Source: Sphingopyxis macrogoltabida
GTDB lineage: Bacteria > Pseudomonadota > Alphaproteobacteria > Sphingomonadales > Sphingomonadaceae
Assembly (NCBI RefSeq): GCF_001307295.1
Contig: NZ_CP012700.1
Span: 2,235,001 to 2,299,000 of the forward strand
Length of the DNA: 64,000 nt
Reading direction: 5' to 3'
Shown here: in pieces, positions 52,703 to 62,826 of the stretch
Numbering within the stretch: position 1 is the first letter of the stretch
Layout of the letters: every line of letters begins with the position of its first letter
Program-made: the position numbers and the translations under genes
The notes under the pieces: generated by a model
What the model was told of the DNA's origin: nothing
Seen by the model: the letters and a program-made list of their open reading frames with translations, nothing else
Databases searched by the model: none

Positions 52703-55700
52703 CAATAATCCTTTCGATAGCGGATACTGAGGTTCGATTGCCCCGACCCGCCAGCCTGACTGAGGATCGAAAGGGCTTTCGACAGGCTGATTTCGAGCTG
52801 CGTCGCGGTGTAGCCGCGCGCGTCGGTGATCACCTCGAGATAGATGTCCTTGGATATATATTGACCGGCGGCCAGCGCAGTGCCGCGCCCGACGGCATCG
52901 TCGGGGCCAAGGACCCGCAGCCGGTCGATCCCGGTGGCCGACTGGAGCGCGCCGAGCGGGCTCAGTCCCCCGCCCCCGCCGCGCAGCGTGTTGAGCGACG
53001 AAGCGAGCTGCACCGCCTGCAACGGCGACAGCGAGGTGATCGAATCGCCGAACAGGATGCGCGAGACGATCTCGTCCTGCGGCAGGCCCGGAACACTCGA
53101 GAAGGTGATCTGCGGGTTCATCGCACGGCCGGAGACATTGACGTTCACCGTCACCGTCTCGATCGTCTCGCTCGCGACGAGGCGGATCGACGGATCGAAG
53201 GCATCGCCGGTCGGGAAGGTTACGCGGCCTTCCTGCAATTCAAACGAACGTCCGGCAAATCCCAGCGTGCCGCGCACCAGTTCGACCTCGCCGGCGACAC
53301 GCGGCGCCTGCGTCGTTCCGGTCAGCGTCACGTCGGCCTGCCATTCGGATTCGAGCCCCATGCCGCTTACATAGATTTCGTCGGGGGCACGGAGGCGGAC
53401 ATTGAGCCGGATAAGATCGAACAGGCTGCCGCCGACCGCCGCAAGCCCGTCGCCGCTGACCCGTCGCCGCCCCGTGGGTGGCTTGCGCCGCACGCCGGTG
53501 AGGACGGGAACTTTTGCCGCGCCTTCGAGCACGACCTTGTAGCGCGTTTCGGGAAGCCGGAGGTCGCCCGACAGCAGCGCCGCCTGCCCCGCGACCTTTT
53601 CGAGGGTCAGCGTCCCCGTCGCGCGCGCCGCGATATTCTCGCTCCGCGCCAGGCGGGCGTTGTCGAGGGTCGCCGAGATGTTCATCGGATAACCATCGGC
53701 CGAGGCGAGGCTGATATAGCCTTTTGCCTGAATGCTACCGTCGCCGGCGGTCGCGGTAAGTTGTTCGATCTCCAGCCGGTTGCCGGTGAAGCGGCCGTTC
53801 ACGACCATGTTCGTCAGGCGCGTGCCAAAGGTCTGGTTTTCATAAGCCATGTCCTTGCCGCGCACGACACCGTTCAGGCACGGATCGACGACGCTGCAAC
53901 TGAAGTCGGCGGCGACCGCGATCGGCCCCGTCACATGCTGGTCGGCGGGGCCGAAGAAGGAATAGAGCGTATCGGCGGGGCCGTTGTAGCGGATGCCGCC
54001 GCCGAGCGGCGCGGCCTGCAGCCGTTCCATCCAGCTGCCGGCGCCGGGACCGAGCGGCCGTAGCGAGGCCTGCATGCGCCCGATCACGCTGCCGCGCTTG
54101 CGCATCACGGCACGCGCCTCGCCGCCGTCGCTGAGCAGCTTGCCAACAAAATTGACGTCGACCGGCTGGCTGACCGAGGCCGCGGTGGTACGGGTGAAAT
54201 CGTCGATGGTCAGCCGCGCGTCGGCGCGCGGGAAGGCATCCGAATTCGTCTGTTCGAAATCGAGGCTGCCCGTCGCTCGTCCGCCGAGCCCCATGTCGGG
54301 ATAGACGGCGTTGAGGATCGCCATATTGACCCGGTCGAGGCGGCTCTGGATCATGATCCCGTCGCCGAAGCGCCCCGCGACGCGCGCGTTGCTGCCGCGG
54401 CCGAGGTTGATGTTGGTCGGCAGCAGCTCGTATCCGTCGGCGCCGGGGATGATGCGCGCGGGCGATGTGGTGCGGAAATTGATGCCGGTCGCGCGGCCCT
54501 GCACCGATGCGCGCCACAGCTTCGGTTGCAGGTCGGCGTTGGCGGCGATCCGGAAGGGGACACCGCTCGTCCCCTCGACCAGCGCTTGCGCCTTGCCGCT
54601 GCCGTCGCGATAGTCGATCTTCACGCGCCCGACCGCGATATCGTAGTCGCGAATCCGCGTGTCGGCGATCTGGATATCGGCGACGATGTGCGGCTGCTCG
54701 TAGAGCGTAACGTCGGCATCGACGATCGCCGATCCGACCGCGAGCTGTGCCGGCCCCGGCAGCACGACATTGTTGGCCCGGACATTGATCGCCGCCGCCT
54801 GATATTTGCCCGCGGCGCTCAGGCGGGCAAGCCCGCCGAGCCCCTGCCCCGACGCATTGAGTTGCCCGGTGAAGGGCCCTGCGGCGCTCTGGACGAGCCG
54901 GCCGTCGAAGCCGATTCCCGACAAGTCGCCGCGCTCGATATCGATCGTGAGCGGTCCGGCCGCGGTGAGCAGCACGACGTCGGCGGACAGCGGCCCATAA
55001 TCGGTGTCCCCCGTCGCCGCGAGGCGGTAGCCATTGGGGGCGCCGTTGATCCGTGCGACGAGATTGGCGAGCCCGATACCGAGCCCCGGCCTTTCGGCGG
55101 TGACCACCGCGCGCGGATCGCTGATCGTCCCCGCAAGCTGGACGCCGACGGGGCCATAGTCGGTCGAATTGGCGCGCGCCGCGAGCTGGATCTGGCCATT
55201 CGGCGAATAGCTCCCCTGCCCGCCGGTGACGCGCAGGCGCGGCGCGGTCAACCGCAGACCCGAGAAACGGATGATCCCGTCGGTGCCGTAACGCACGTCG
55301 CTCGACGCGGTAGCATTGCCGCCGAGGAAATCGCGCACCCCCGAATTGAACAGTCGCGTCGAGCGCGCGCGGACGCGTCCGACGATCTCGAAGCCGCCGC
55401 GCGGCGCGGTCTTTAGATCGGCGTCGGTGTCTACGTCGAAGATGCCGACGCTTTCGATCCGGTAATCGTTGATCCGTCCATCGATCGCGCCGGTGTAGAA
55501 GCCCTTGTTGAGATCGGCGATGACGATCGCCTTGGCGTCGATACGCGGCGAACGCAGCCGCAGATTGTCGCTGAGAATCCGGCCGTTGCTGTAGGCAAGG
55601 TCGCCGTCGAGCCGCACCTGCACCAGCGTGCCGCCCGCGACGGTATCGAGCCCGCGGATGCGCGCTGCGCGCCCGGCGACGGGGATGACGATCTGGTCGG

Positions 55701-56931
55701 CATCGACCCGCGCCTTGCCCGCAAGGCTCAATGTTTCGACGACGATATCGTTGACCGCAAGGCTGTTGGCGTTCGCCTGATATTCGACCGTCGGCAGGGC
55801 AAAAGCGCCGTCGAGCTTCGCGGTCGCGCGCAGGCCGTTCGCGCGTACCGCAGGCGCGATCGCACCGGGGCGCAGGATGTTCACGGCCAGCTGCAGGCCG
55901 TCGTAGCGGTTGGTCGCGAGGTCGATGCCGCCACTGATCCCGAGCCGCGCCGCATCCGACGACAGGCGCCCGTCGATCGCAGCCTTGCGCTCGGCGAGCC
56001 GCGCGGTGAGGTCGATCGCGGTTTCGGTGCCCAATATCTCCGCCGCCGGACCGGTGAGCAGCCGCGATGCCTGCGCCGTACCCTTGATCGCGAAGGTGCC
56101 GTCGCGCGCCGTCAGCGCCAGCCGCGCGAGCGGCGCTGCGCCGAGATTGGCGGTGAGGTTGCCGTTCCACACCTTCCAGTCGCCGCGCCCGTCGAGCTTG
56201 GCGGTCAGCGGTTCCTTGAAGCCGCCCATCGCCGCGAGCACGCCGCCTTGCGGGGCGTTGACGTCGAGCGTCATTGCAAGCCGGTTCGCCTCGGGCACCG
56301 CGTCGAGCAGCAGCTTCAGCGTATCGCCCTTGGCCTTCGCGCCGATCGTCTCGGCGTCGGCGGTCACCTGCGCACGCCGGTCGGCGATCGCAATCTTGCC
56401 GTTCAGGCGCGCTTCCTGCCGCTCGCCCGCCACGCCGGGCTCGAAGACAAAGCGGTCGACCCGCAATTTGCCGACGTCGATGTCGATGTCGGGAAGCAAC
56501 GGCTCGCCGGTATCGGGCACGGGTTTGAATTCGGGCAGTTTGCGCAGCGTGATCGTCTGCGCGGTCGCCGAGCGGACGTCGATATGGTTGGCAAGATAGC
56601 GCAGCGGCCGCCAGTCGACCTTGACCTCGGGCGACGCGAGGAAGACGCCCTTGGGATCGGACAGGGTGAAATCGCGGATCGTCATCGCGCTGAACAGCGA
56701 ACCGTCGAGCCGGCCGATGCCGATCTTCATCCCGTTTTCGAATTCATATTTCTCGATCTGGGTGACGACGAACCGCCGTCCGGCGTCGCTGTTGAGACCC
56801 ACAAGGAACAGCGCAAAGAGCAGGACGATGCCGAGCAGCGCAAGCCCGATCCAGCGCAGGATGCGGAGCGGCCAGGATTGCGGCGGCGCCTTGTCGCTTG
56901 TCGCGATTTCGGGCGCGTCGTCGTCGGCCAT
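52702..56931 (-). CDS. tamB: Translocation and assembly module subunit TamB
   Basis: Large inner-membrane-anchored periplasmic beta-taco protein of 1409 residues. One N-terminal helix (about 22-48) is followed by long repeats of beta strands and the C-terminal DUF490 domain (RLNVRLRAPDEIYVSGMGLESEWQADVTLTG, ITFSSVPGLPQDEIVSRILFG). It works with TamA in outer-membrane assembly or anterograde lipid transport. ATG overlaps the tamA stop (TGATG). Confidence 0.95.
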   Translation of the reverse strand: MADDDAPEIATSDKAPPQSWPLRILRWIGLALLGIVLLFALFLVGLNSDAGRRFVVTQIEKYEFENGMKIGIGRLDGSLFSAMTIRDFTLSDPKGVFLASPEVKVDWRPLRYLANHIDVRSATAQTITLRKLPEFKPVPDTGEPLLPDIDIDVGKLRVDRFVFEPGVAGERQEARLNGKIAIADRRAQVTADAETIGAKAKGDTLKLLLDAVPEANRLAMTLDVNAPQGGVLAAMGGFKEPLTAKLDGRGDWKVWNGNLTANLGAAPLARLALTARDGTFAIKGTAQASRLLTGPAAEILGTETAIDLTARLAERKAAIDGRLSSDAARLGISGGIDLATNRYDGLQLAVNILRPGAIAPAVRANGLRATAKLDGAFALPTVEYQANANSLAVNDIVVETLSLAGKARVDADQIVIPVAGRAARIRGLDTVAGGTLVQVRLDGDLAYSNGRILSDNLRLRSPRIDAKAIVIADLNKGFYTGAIDGRINDYRIESVGIFDVDTDADLKTAPRGGFEIVGRVRARSTRLFNSGVRDFLGGNATASSDVRYGTDGIIRFSGLRLTAPRLRVTGGQGSYSPNGQIQLAARANSTDYGPVGVQLAGTISDPRAVVTAERPGLGIGLANLVARINGAPNGYRLAATGDTDYGPLSADVVLLTAAGPLTIDIERGDLSGIGFDGRLVQSAAGPFTGQLNASGQGLGGLARLSAAGKYQAAAINVRANNVVLPGPAQLAVGSAIVDADVTLYEQPHIVADIQIADTRIRDYDIAVGRVKIDYRDGSGKAQALVEGTSGVPFRIAANADLQPKLWRASVQGRATGINFRTTSPARIIPGADGYELLPTNINLGRGSNARVAGRFGDGIMIQSRLDRVNMAILNAVYPDMGLGGRATGSLDFEQTNSDAFPRADARLTIDDFTRTTAASVSQPVDVNFVGKLLSDGGEARAVMRKRGSVIGRMQASLRPLGPGAGSWMERLQAAPLGGGIRYNGPADTLYSFFGPADQHVTGPIAVAADFSCSVVDPCLNGVVRGKDMAYENQTFGTRLTNMVVNGRFTGNRLEIEQLTATAGDGSIQAKGYISLASADGYPMNISATLDNARLARSENIAARATGTLTLEKVAGQAALLSGDLRLPETRYKVVLEGAAKVPVLTGVRRKPPTGRRRVSGDGLAAVGGSLFDLIRLNVRLRAPDEIYVSGMGLESEWQADVTLTGTTQAPRVAGEVELVRGTLGFAGRSFELQEGRVTFPTGDAFDPSIRLVASETIETVTVNVNVSGRAMNPQITFSSVPGLPQDEIVSRILFGDSITSLSPLQAVQLASSLNTLRGGGGGLSPLGALQSATGIDRLRVLGPDDAVGRGTALAAGQYISKDIYLEVITDARGYTATQLEISLSKALSILSQAGGSGQSNLSIRYRKDY

Positions 56932-59297
56932 CAGAACGCCTGCCCGATCGAGACATAGACGGCGACGAGCGCCTCGCCTGGCTTGCGGCCGATCGGCGTC
57001 GCGACGTCGAGCCGCATCGGCCCGAAATTGGTATAGTAGCGCGCGCCGATGCCGGCACCGAAGCGGAGATCGGAGAAAGTCGGCGTCGATCCGCGATAGA
57101 CCTGCCCCGCGTCGACGAAACCGACGATGCCGAAATTGCCAAAGCGATAGCGCGCTTCGAAGGCCGCTTCGTTGACGCTGCGCCCGCCGATCGGATCGTT
57201 GTTCGGATCCTTGGGCCCAAGTTGCTGGTAACCGAAGCCGCGCACCGACCCGCCGCCGCCGGCATAGAAGCGCCGCGACGGCGCGAGCCGTTCGCGCGCG
57301 GCGCCGAGGATCGAGCCGACCCGGACGCGCCCGGCGAGCACAATGCTGTCGGTCACCGGATAATAGCCGCTCGCATCGATGCGCAGCCGTCCATAGGGCG
57401 AGAAGCGGCCGGCGAGCGAGCCTTCGGGCTGGATCAGCGTGGTGACGCGGAAGCCCTTGGTCGGATCGAGCAGGCTGTCGGTGCGGTCGATGCCGACCTG
57501 TCCGGTCAGGCCAAGGATCATGTAGAAATCGCGATTGCGCCGGCCGAGGTCAAAATCATAATCGTCCTCGCTCGTCGCGATCAGTTCGGCGCCATAGGCA
57601 TAGGTCAGCTTCTTTTGCCAGATCGGCGTCGAATCGCGGCTGACGCGGAAACCGACCCGGCCGGTCAACGCCTCGAACGCGTTGTAATTGCTGCGCGTCG
57701 CTTCGGCGACGAGTTCGAAGGTGCGGTCGCGCTTGCCCGCGTTCGAGCGGCGGAAGGTCGCGCCGATGCCTTGCTCCTGCGTTCCCAGCACGGCGCGGCC
57801 GATCAGCGCGCCTTCGGGCGGGAAGAGATTGCGGTGGGTCCAGCTTCCCTCGATCCGGATCCCCTCGCCCGTGCCGTAACCGGCGCTGGCGGCGAGTGTC
57901 CGCGGCGGCCCCGCATCCTGCGTTACCAGCATCGTCACATATTCGGTATCGTCGCCCGCGCTTTCGCCCGTCGGCTGCGGTTCGGCGGCGATACTCGAAA
58001 AGAGGCCGGTTGCGACGAGCGCCTGCCGCAGGTCGTCGACCTTGCGGCTGTCGTAGAGATCGCCGCGCTTGAAGCGCGCCAGCACCTCGACATGCTCGGC
58101 ATCGAAGGCGAGGTCGCCCGTCGTCTCGATGCCGCCGAAGCGCGACCGCTTCCCGATATCGACCGGCAGCGTGTAGGCCGCGTCGCCGGTCGCGCCGTCG
58201 AGCAATATGTCGCGCTGCCCGACCTTGGCGAAAGGATAACCTTCCTCGGGGAGCTTGAGCGCGATCGCCGCCTCGGCGCCCTGAACGCGGTCGGCGACGA
58301 TCGGTTCGCCGACGGCAATCGGGAAATTATCCTTGATCAGTCCCGGCGGCACCGTCGCCGCGGCTTTGATGATGACGTCCGAGAATGTGTAACGTTTGCC
58401 GGGGACCACATCGATGACCGCGACCAGCGGCCCGCGGTTGCCGCGATTGCCTCCTGCGCCCGCCTGCGCATTGCCGCCCTCTCCGTCGGCGCGCGCGGTG
58501 CGATCGATCCGCGTATTGACCGTGGCGTCATAATAGCCCTCGGACGACAGGATGCGCTGCATCAGTTCGCCATCGGCGCTCAGCCGGGCACGAACCATCG
58601 CCGCATTGTCGGCCTTGCCATCGCCGTCGTAGAGCGCCGACAGGTCGCCGAACAGATCGGCAAGGTCGACGTCGGTGCTGTCATCGGCGGGCGCAAGGCC
58701 GTTGACCTGTACCGTATACGCAACCTCACGGTTGGCGTCGGGGTCCTCGGCCTCGGCAAAAACGACCGGCTCGACGTTGAAATTCTCGAGCGGCGGCAGC
58801 GGCGCGGCGAGTTCAGTGTCGGTGATCGGCGCGTCGCCGATGGGCTCGACGGTGTCGCCATCGGCCAGGGCCGGCAAGGGAACGCCGTCGACGACGGGCG
58901 GCTGCGCCTCGACGGTCGACGTGGCGGCCGCGTCGGCCGGCTTCTTCGCGGCCTCGGCCGCCTGGCGCTGCTCGAACTCGGCGATCGATTCGAGCGGGCG
59001 GTCGAGTTCGGGGTCGTCTTCGGCGCCGATCGGCGGGATCGCCTTTTCGAACTCGTCATCCTCGATGATCGGCGCGACTTCGGGCAGCACGGCCTCGGGC
59101 GGCGGCGGGCTCGGCACCGCGATCGGGCCGGTCGCCGGCGCCTCGAGGGTCGGGACGACCTTTGGCGGTTCGACGTTCTGTGCCGCAGTCGATGCCGTCC
59201 AGCCGGCCGAAAAAAGCGAGGTCGAGATGATCAACAGACCGCGCAGGCGCGAAAATCGGCGCGGGTGCAATTGACGAGATTTTTCAGAAATTTGCAT
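56931..59297 (-). CDS. tamA: TamA-like Omp85 outer-membrane protein
   Basis: Protein of 788 residues: signal peptide to about residue 39 (ending STAAQ), a long acidic/Pro-rich low-complexity region at about 40-200 that is not usual for TamA, POTRA domains (about 200-420), and a 16-strand barrel with RRFYAGGGGSVRGFGYQ and a C-terminal strand ending in IGQAF. The adjacent tamB confirms the family. The N-terminal extension might contact TamB; this is speculation. Confidence 0.94.
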   Translation of the reverse strand: MQISEKSRQLHPRRFSRLRGLLIISTSLFSAGWTASTAAQNVEPPKVVPTLEAPATGPIAVPSPPPPEAVLPEVAPIIEDDEFEKAIPPIGAEDDPELDRPLESIAEFEQRQAAEAAKKPADAAATSTVEAQPPVVDGVPLPALADGDTVEPIGDAPITDTELAAPLPPLENFNVEPVVFAEAEDPDANREVAYTVQVNGLAPADDSTDVDLADLFGDLSALYDGDGKADNAAMVRARLSADGELMQRILSSEGYYDATVNTRIDRTARADGEGGNAQAGAGGNRGNRGPLVAVIDVVPGKRYTFSDVIIKAAATVPPGLIKDNFPIAVGEPIVADRVQGAEAAIALKLPEEGYPFAKVGQRDILLDGATGDAAYTLPVDIGKRSRFGGIETTGDLAFDAEHVEVLARFKRGDLYDSRKVDDLRQALVATGLFSSIAAEPQPTGESAGDDTEYVTMLVTQDAGPPRTLAASAGYGTGEGIRIEGSWTHRNLFPPEGALIGRAVLGTQEQGIGATFRRSNAGKRDRTFELVAEATRSNYNAFEALTGRVGFRVSRDSTPIWQKKLTYAYGAELIATSEDDYDFDLGRRNRDFYMILGLTGQVGIDRTDSLLDPTKGFRVTTLIQPEGSLAGRFSPYGRLRIDASGYYPVTDSIVLAGRVRVGSILGAARERLAPSRRFYAGGGGSVRGFGYQQLGPKDPNNDPIGGRSVNEAAFEARYRFGNFGIVGFVDAGQVYRGSTPTFSDLRFGAGIGARYYTNFGPMRLDVATPIGRKPGEALVAVYVSIGQAF

Positions 59298-59443
59298 CTG
59301 TCCACAGCCGATGGCGCACTTGTGGCCTCGGCAGCGCCGCGGCGCAACCGGATTTTGAAAGGGACTTGTCCCGAAAACTACTCATGTCGCCCGATCCGCC
59401 CCTGCCCGGCCCATGCCCCTTCTCCCAACGACGCGGGACGCGA

Positions 59444-60907
59444 TCAGGTTCCGCAAAAGGTTGTATAAGGCGCAGAATCTTTTGGCGCTGGCTCGGCAAA
59501 CGCCTCCCACCCGGCGCGCGCGACATAGGGATGGCGCACGACCTCGAGCAGTTTCGTCCACAGCGCCATGTCGCCACCCTCGGCCGCAACGAGCGCCGCC
59601 TCGACAAGGTGGTTGCGCGGGATATAGAGCGGGTTGACCGCATCCATGGCGGCCGCCCGCTCGACCGGTCCCGTGGCCTCGTGCTCCAGCCCGGCCCACC
59701 AGTCCGCGATCCACCCCGCCATCGCATCGGGCTCGGGCAACAACGCTTCCATCATCGCCGCGTCGCCGCGCAGCAGCATCGCGAGGGCGCGGAAGAAGGA
59801 AGTGAAATCGACGTGCAACCGTTCAAGTTCGCCGAACAGCCCGTCGATCAGATCGGCGTCGGCATCCTCGGCGCTGGCGAGGCCGAGCTTCAGGCGCATC
59901 CGCGCGAACCACGCGGCGCGGAACCGCTCGGGGATCGCCGTCACCAACTCCTTTGCGCGTTCGACATCCTCCGGATCGACCGCATGGATCGCGGGCAGCA
60001 GTGCCTCGGCGAAGCGCGCCATGTTCCAGTGCATGATCTGCGGCTGGCGCCCATAGGCATAGCGGCCGTTGGCGTCGATCGAACTGAACACCGTATCGAG
60101 TGCAAAGCGGTCCATGAAGGCACAGGGGCCATAGTCGATCGTCTCACCGCTGATCGCGACATTGTCGGTGTTCATCACGCCGTGGATGAAGCCGAGCCCC
60201 AGCCAGTGCGCGACCAGCTTGCATTGCAGGCCGACGACGCGGTCGAGTAGCGCCAGATGCGGGTTCGGCGCGCCAGCGAGCTCGGGAAAATGGCGGCGGA
60301 TGCAGTAATCCGAAAGCTGGACGACATGATCGGCGCCGAAATGTGCGGCAAAGAACTGGAAAGTGCCCACGCGGATATGGCTGCTCGCGATGCGCGTCAG
60401 CACCGCGCCGGGGTGGGCGCGCTCGCGCTGCACCCGGTCGCCGGTCGCGACGGCCGCGAGCGAACGTGTCGTCGGCACGCCCATCGCCGCCATCGCCTCC
60501 GACACCAGATATTCGCGCAGCACCGGGCCGATCGCCGCCTTGCCGTCGCCGTTGCGCGAGAAAGGCGTCGGGCCCGATCCCTTGAGCTGGACATCGAATC
60601 GCGCCCCGTCCGGCGCCACGATCTCGCCGAGCAGCAGCGCGCGCCCGTCGCCGAGCTGCGACGAGAAATGACCGAACTGGTGCCCGGCATAGGCAAAGGC
60701 GAGCGGGTTGGCGCCGCCGGGAATATCCTGCCCCGAGAAGATCCCGGCGAGCAGGGCGTCACTCTCCCGCGCGACATCGAGCCCCAGCCTGTGCGCGAGC
60801 GCGTGGTTGAAGATCAGCAGCGCGGGAGCGGAAGGTTTCGCAGCCTCGGCCGGCGCATAAAAACCTTCCATCGCGTCGTGAAAGCTGTTGTCGAAGGCAA
60901 AATTCAT
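59444..60907 (-). CDS. selO: SelO (YdiU/UPF0061) pseudokinase protein AMPylase
   Basis: Protein of 487 residues with the SelO signatures FDNSFHDAMEGFY, YAGHQFGHFSSQLGDGRA, LKGSGPTPFSRNGDGKAA and GVMNTDNVAISGETIDYGPCAFMD. SelO transfers AMP from ATP to protein hydroxyl groups and responds to redox stress. As in many bacterial forms the C-terminus (PYTTFCGT) carries a cysteine instead of selenocysteine. Confidence 0.96.
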   Translation of the reverse strand: MNFAFDNSFHDAMEGFYAPAEAAKPSAPALLIFNHALAHRLGLDVARESDALLAGIFSGQDIPGGANPLAFAYAGHQFGHFSSQLGDGRALLLGEIVAPDGARFDVQLKGSGPTPFSRNGDGKAAIGPVLREYLVSEAMAAMGVPTTRSLAAVATGDRVQRERAHPGAVLTRIASSHIRVGTFQFFAAHFGADHVVQLSDYCIRRHFPELAGAPNPHLALLDRVVGLQCKLVAHWLGLGFIHGVMNTDNVAISGETIDYGPCAFMDRFALDTVFSSIDANGRYAYGRQPQIMHWNMARFAEALLPAIHAVDPEDVERAKELVTAIPERFRAAWFARMRLKLGLASAEDADADLIDGLFGELERLHVDFTSFFRALAMLLRGDAAMMEALLPEPDAMAGWIADWWAGLEHEATGPVERAAAMDAVNPLYIPRNHLVEAALVAAEGGDMALWTKLLEVVRHPYVARAGWEAFAEPAPKDSAPYTTFCGT

Positions 60908-60988
60908 GGCGCCTTGTCGAGCCTCGACGCCATTTATGCAAGGTCGCAGGCGGGCGTCGCCTCCGCGGACAGAGGCGACGCCGCAATC

Positions 60989-62125
60989 CTATCCGTCGAT
61001 ATCGAGTTCCAACGCGAGGCGACCGCTGAGGTCACGCTGCGCCGGTTCCTGAAGCGGATGAAAACGGGCACCCTGGATATCGCGGAACGCGCGTTCGATC
61101 GGCGAACTTTTGTAGAAGGCGCCGCCGCCGGCAAGCTCCATCGCCAGTTCGACGGTGCGGGTCGCGGCACGGCCGACAACCGTCCGCCCGGTCATCACAT
61201 AGCTCGTCGTGGCCGGCCCCGGCTCGGCCGTTTCCGCTGCTGCGATCATCGCATCGAGCGCGGTTTCGGCGGTCCACAAGCTGTTCTGCATCTCGCCCGC
61301 AAGCGCGATGAGTCCCGCATTCGCGGGCTTCCGCCGCGCCACCGCCAGCGCCGCATCGCGCGCCGCTTCGGCGACGCCGACATAGGCCGAATAGATCAGC
61401 GGAAAGGCGATCATGCTGATGATGTGGAACAGCGGGTGCCATTTGCCCTGTGGCCGCCGCCCCGAAACCGCGGCATCGGCGAGGAAAGCACCCTTGATCT
61501 CGACATCGTGCGAGCCCGTCCCGCGCATCCCCATCGCATCCCAAGTATCGAGGACGGTGACCCCCTCGGCCGCGAAAGGCAGTGCGAAATGCAGCACCGT
61601 CGGGCCGGCCTCAGGGTCGTCGTAGACCGCGCTCGACATCAACAGGTCGCCCGCTGGCGAACCGCTCGAGAAAATCTTGCGCGCATCGATGCGGAAACCG
61701 CCATCGACCCTTGTTGCCGTGCCCGCGCTTTGCAGCCAGTCGGACCCGCCGCTCGACACGAGGACGAGATTCTCGGCCGCGACGCGGCGGAGCAACCCGT
61801 CGGTCGGCGCCTGCTGGCGCTCCCAGCGCCACACGGCCGCTGCGACGAGGTGGCAATGCATCGAGAAGGCGAGCGCGGTCGAGCCGCAGCGGGTACCGAT
61901 CCGGCGCACGATGGCGCAAAGCGTCCGATAGTCGAGCCCGTCGCCGCCAAGGTCGACGGGCACCGCCGCGCCGATCAGTCCGGCTTCGCGGAGCAATGCG
62001 AAATTTTCGGCGACGAAGCGCCCTTCGCGGTCATGGGCGGCCGCGCGGGCGCCGATCTGTTCGCCAATCCGGTCGGCGATATCAAGCCAATCCTGCATCG
62101 TCTTCGTCTTGGTAGCGATAAGCAT
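60989..62125 (-). CDS. Acyl-CoA dehydrogenase-like flavoprotein
   Basis: FAD-dependent acyl-CoA dehydrogenase fold of 378 residues. Visible are LREAGLIGAAVPVDLGGDG near the N-terminus, FSMHCHLVAAAVW, the FAD-side motif TWDAMGMRGTGSHDVEIKG and a C-terminal helical domain ending in RLALELDIDG. The exact substrate is unknown; members of this type are linked to sulfur or nitrogen compound oxidation as well as acyl-CoA. It is divergent from an HxlR regulator, probably its controller. Confidence 0.9.
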   Translation of the reverse strand: MLIATKTKTMQDWLDIADRIGEQIGARAAAHDREGRFVAENFALLREAGLIGAAVPVDLGGDGLDYRTLCAIVRRIGTRCGSTALAFSMHCHLVAAAVWRWERQQAPTDGLLRRVAAENLVLVSSGGSDWLQSAGTATRVDGGFRIDARKIFSSGSPAGDLLMSSAVYDDPEAGPTVLHFALPFAAEGVTVLDTWDAMGMRGTGSHDVEIKGAFLADAAVSGRRPQGKWHPLFHIISMIAFPLIYSAYVGVAEAARDAALAVARRKPANAGLIALAGEMQNSLWTAETALDAMIAAAETAEPGPATTSYVMTGRTVVGRAATRTVELAMELAGGGAFYKSSPIERAFRDIQGARFHPLQEPAQRDLSGRLALELDIDG

Positions 62126-62190
62126 GTGGTCATCTCCTGAGCAATGATGCTGGCGATGCTCATGTCGATCCGCTGTGGCGGCGGATAGTT

Positions 62191-62227
62191 CAGGAACTGA
62201 ATCGACCCGATACAGAAACTGAACTCG
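62191..62227. promoter_or_regulatory. Possible operator repeat between the dehydrogenase and HxlR genes
   Basis: Two direct repeats of pattern CAGRAACTGAAYCG begin at 62191 and 62213, 22 bases apart (two helical turns), in the 149-base divergent spacer. This is a reasonable binding site for the HxlR-type protein, but no binding is known. Confidence 0.45.
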
Positions 62228-62274
62228 CGCCGTCCGCGACTCATGCGGTATATATAGTCCGGGAGGATCATATC

Positions 62275-62826
62275 ATGGCGAACGCCAGTTACGGCCAATT
62301 CTGCCCCGTCGCGATGGCGGCCGAGATACTCTGCACGCGCTGGACCATCGTCCTCGTCCGCGAACTCGCGGCAGGATCGACCCGTTTCAATGACTTGCGC
62401 CGCGGCGTGCCGCGCATGTCGCCGGCCCTCCTCTCGCAGCGGCTGAAGGATCTCGAAGCGGCGGGCATCGTCTATCGCGCCCCGGTTGCGCGGGAATCGG
62501 GGGTGTTCGACTATCGGCTGACCCGCGCCGGACAAGAGCTGGCTCCCGTCGTCGAGGCGTTCGGCATATGGGGAAAGCGCTGGATCGACGGCGACCTGTC
62601 GCTCACCCGGCTCGATGTCCAGCTCTTGATGTGGGACATGCGCCGCGGCGTCGATCTCGACCCGATGCCCGACCGCAAGGTGGTCGTCCAGTTCCGCTAT
62701 CCCGAACTCGCCGCCGATCGCCGTTCCTGGTGGCTGGTCGTCGAACCCGGCGCCGAGACCGAACTTTGCTCGGTCGACCCCGGCTGGGATATCGATCTTT
62801 ACGCCTCGACCGACCTGGCACGATGA
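62275..62826 (+). CDS. HxlR-family transcriptional regulator (main part of a split gene)
   Basis: Winged helix HxlR domain at about residues 9-105: CPVAMAAEILCTRWTIVLVRELAAGSTRFNDLRRGVPRMSPALLSQRLKDLE. The residues after 115 (RKVVVQFRYPE, DPGWDIDLYASTDLA) form the first half of a C-terminal domain seen in longer homologues. It ends early at 62826; the natural continuation MTAIWMGYDDVTAAI lies in the minus-one frame starting at 62823. RBS GGGAGGA supports the ATG. Confidence 0.88.
   Translation: MANASYGQFCPVAMAAEILCTRWTIVLVRELAAGSTRFNDLRRGVPRMSPALLSQRLKDLEAAGIVYRAPVARESGVFDYRLTRAGQELAPVVEAFGIWGKRWIDGDLSLTRLDVQLLMWDMRRGVDLDPMPDRKVVVQFRYPELAADRRSWWLVVEPGAETELCSVDPGWDIDLYASTDLAR

Noticed and set aside
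56898..59468. An 856-codon plus-strand frame
   Set aside because: Antisense to tamA, which has clear POTRA and barrel motifs; composition is that of a shadow frame.
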